Positions 47,792 to 48,995 of a stretch of DNA of 48,995 nucleotides are shown here, piece by piece. The stretch lies in the NCBI GenBank assembly GCA_027443745.1, contig DAIAZB010000548.1, positions 1-48,995 on the forward strand, read 5' to 3'. Each line of letters opens with the position of its first letter. Within the stretch, counting starts at the first letter, position 1. This DNA comes from Thiomonas sp. (GTDB lineage Bacteria; Pseudomonadota; Gammaproteobacteria; Burkholderiales; Burkholderiaceae). The translations under genes were made by a program, and so were the position numbers. Below the pieces are notes generated by a model. The model worked only from the letters and a program-made list of their open reading frames with translations, was not told the origin of the DNA and did not search any database.

Positions 47792-48175
47792 ATGGGTGCG
47801 GCAAGTACAACCGGAACGTACGGCCTGTTTCGGCCGGAAGCGCTGGAAGCGCAGCGTCAGGCGCTGTTGGGCCGCATCCAGGTCAACACGCCCTTGGCGC
47901 ACTGGGCGATCAGCGGCTTCGTCATCGCCTTCATCGGCGCGCTGCTCCTGTTTCTCTGCCTGGGCCACTACACGCGCCGCGCCACGGTGACAGGCACCTT
48001 GGTGCCCAGCGCCGGGCTGCTCACGCTGAGCGCCGCCAGCATGGGCCGGGGGATGCGCGTGGACGTGCACGAGGGCCAGCACGTCGCCCGCAGCCAGGTG
48101 CTGGCCGAGTTCGACAATCCGCTGGACAGCTCGGCATCAAGTAATACGTTTATTGCGGATATCATCGTTGCATAA
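47792..48175 (+). pseudogene. HlyD-family secretion adaptor, C-terminally truncated copy
   Basis: A 127-aa remnant of a membrane-fusion protein (normally about 400 aa). Residues 13-30 (LFRPEALEAQRQALLGRI) match the copy at the left border. A single membrane helix follows (HWAISGFVIAFIGALLLFL) and then the start of the periplasmic lipoyl-like region (GMRVDVHEGQHVARSQVLAE). After FDNPLDSSA the sequence changes to an AT-rich tail and stops at 48175. The start has a good RBS (AGGGG). The breakpoint near 48135 marks an insertion or deletion junction. Confidence 0.72.
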
Positions 48176-48191
48176 TTAAGGCGTGACGAAA

Positions 48192-48995
48192 ATGGATTTT
48201 GCTGACCACGACTTCGAATTCACATCGTTAACCGATGGGCGTTGGTTACTGACCAATCCTAGTCGAGGTTATGCTTTCAAAATCAACGAATACACAATGT
48301 TGCTCGTGCGCTCGCTTTGCGGGCGACGTTGTTGGAGCGAGGCATATGAGTTTTATTGCGGCGATACATCAACGGAGCTGACACTCGAATCGTACGAAAG
48401 TGAAGTTACAGAAATATTGAAGAAAATAGAGCAGAGTGCCAAACCGCTTCGGAAAAAACTGACGATCGGATTTACGCTACTACGACATAGACCATTCTCG
48501 AAGATCGCGAATCGTTTTACGTGGCTTATCAACACATCCGTGCTGGCGACCAGCCTTGCAGCGCTGCCAATATTGATCGCTCTGCTTATGCTGGACCCAC
48601 ATACTGCACACGCGCAGCTTGGTGGCCACGCTGCACTAATTATCTTCATGATAACAACCGCAAGTTTCTTGGCTCATGAGGTGGGGCATGGCGCGGCTTT
48701 ACGCGCTCACGGTCAGAGTACAGGCAACCTTGGCGTGGGTATCTACTTGGTGTACCCCGTATTTTTCATAGAAATATTTGCCCATGAAGCGCTCTCGGGT
48801 GATGAAAAATTCTGGGTGAATATCTCAGGCGCGCACTTTCAAGCCTTGTTCGGCAGTGCAATCGCAACGTTCGCGCTGATTGTTGGTTCACCTCTCTTGG
48901 CTCAAACCGCAGAATGGGTATATATACTGGCATTTGCTCAACTGATTCCACTCAATAAATCCGATGGCTATTGGCTTGCGCATGATCTATTGGCA
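48192..48995 (+). CDS. M50-type membrane zinc peptidase, partial, open at window end
   Basis: 268 codons are visible and the gene continues beyond the window. After about 100 soluble residues come membrane segments (NTSVLATSLAALPILIALL), the zinc site HEVGH (His162, Glu163, His166) and later the third ligand region in IPLNKSDGYWLAHDLL (Asp258), as in M50 site-2-type peptidases linked to peptide/RiPP secretion. Base composition is much more AT-rich than the rest of the window, so it was acquired separately or belongs to a foreign bacteriocin cluster. The ATG at 48192 follows AAGG by about 10 nt. The adjacent HlyD remnant points to a peptide export locus. Confidence 0.75.
   Translation, partial: MDFADHDFEFTSLTDGRWLLTNPSRGYAFKINEYTMLLVRSLCGRRCWSEAYEFYCGDTSTELTLESYESEVTEILKKIEQSAKPLRKKLTIGFTLLRHRPFSKIANRFTWLINTSVLATSLAALPILIALLMLDPHTAHAQLGGHAALIIFMITTASFLAHEVGHGAALRAHGQSTGNLGVGIYLVYPVFFIEIFAHEALSGDEKFWVNISGAHFQALFGSAIATFALIVGSPLLAQTAEWVYILAFAQLIPLNKSDGYWLAHDLLA

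Noticed and set aside
1..48995. CRISPR array, prophage or conjugative element
   Set aside because: No regularly spaced repeats of CRISPR type, no cas genes, no phage structural or lysis genes, no relaxase, coupling protein or type IV secretion genes were seen.
1..48995. tRNA or rRNA genes
   Set aside because: No cloverleaf-like segment or CCA-ending arm was recognised near the integrase or the borders; a covariance scan was not possible.

Overview
The window looks like a roughly 47-kb genomic island in a high-GC gammaproteobacterium. Xanthomonadaceae is my best guess, from codon usage and the style of the exporter, integrase and KfrA-like genes; no rRNA, tRNA or core housekeeping gene is present to confirm it. 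Both borders carry the 5' end of a HlyD-type exporter adaptor gene. One reads out of the window on the minus strand (1-93). The other is a truncated copy on the plus strand (47792-48175), followed by an open-ended M50-type zinc peptidase gene. This suggests the accessory DNA sits in, or between duplicated copies of, a peptide/bacteriocin export locus. Layout, part 1 (0.7-7.2 kb): an AAA ATPase, two small zinc-binding hypothetical proteins, a ribbon-helix-helix-like protein, a divergent primary-type sigma-70 factor, and a BrnT/BrnA toxin-antitoxin pair with a visible promoter/operator. Layout, part 2 (7.3-13.3 kb): a tyrosine integrase translationally coupled to a RES-domain toxin and its large putative antitoxin, facing a plus-strand set that ends in a KfrA-like coiled-coil protein; att-like direct repeats lie at both sides. 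Layout, part 3 (13.3-20.1 kb): a sigma-region-4-like HTH gene divergent from a tightly coupled operon of three tyrosine-recombinase-type proteins plus a small coiled-coil protein. The arrangement recalls Tn554 TnpABC, recombinase-in-trio and Gamma-Mobile-Trio elements without matching any of them exactly. A decayed IS3-family insertion sequence follows. Layout, part 4 (21.5-31.7 kb): defence genes, namely a 2154-aa Avs-like STAND NTPase with an N-terminal PD-(D/E)xK-type nuclease, then a Gabija pair (GajA OLD-like nuclease and GajB UvrD-like helicase). Layout, part 5 (31.7-44.2 kb): the most striking part. A complete type I restriction-modification locus (hsdM, hsdS, hsdR) with five accessory genes and an ISL3-family transposase overlapping hsdR is bracketed by one pair of 22-bp inverted repeats, so the whole 12.5 kb reads as a single ISL3 transposon with passengers. 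Inside it are a frameshifted Abi_2/HEPN gene preceded by a promoter, structured RNA and terminator; a hypothetical gene; an AT-rich nucleotidyl-cyclase-like gene followed by a scar of an older hsdS 3' end; a YecA-like SEC-C protein; and a GIY-YIG nuclease. Copies of the terminal-repeat motif flank the hsdM promoter. Layout, part 6 (44.2-47.6 kb): a UvrD-type helicase 3' fragment cut by the transposon end, an SseB-like gene, an Xre regulator with paired operators, a small coiled-coil gene, a Tn7-like transposon terminus with four TnsB-site-like repeats on an exact 20-bp period, and a truncated DEAD helicase. Overall the window is a layered defence island in which at least five kinds of mobile machinery are found with or carry anti-phage genes (tyrosine integrase with RES toxin, recombinase operon, IS3, ISL3 transposon, Tn7-like end). 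No searches could be run, so family names come from motifs I can read.
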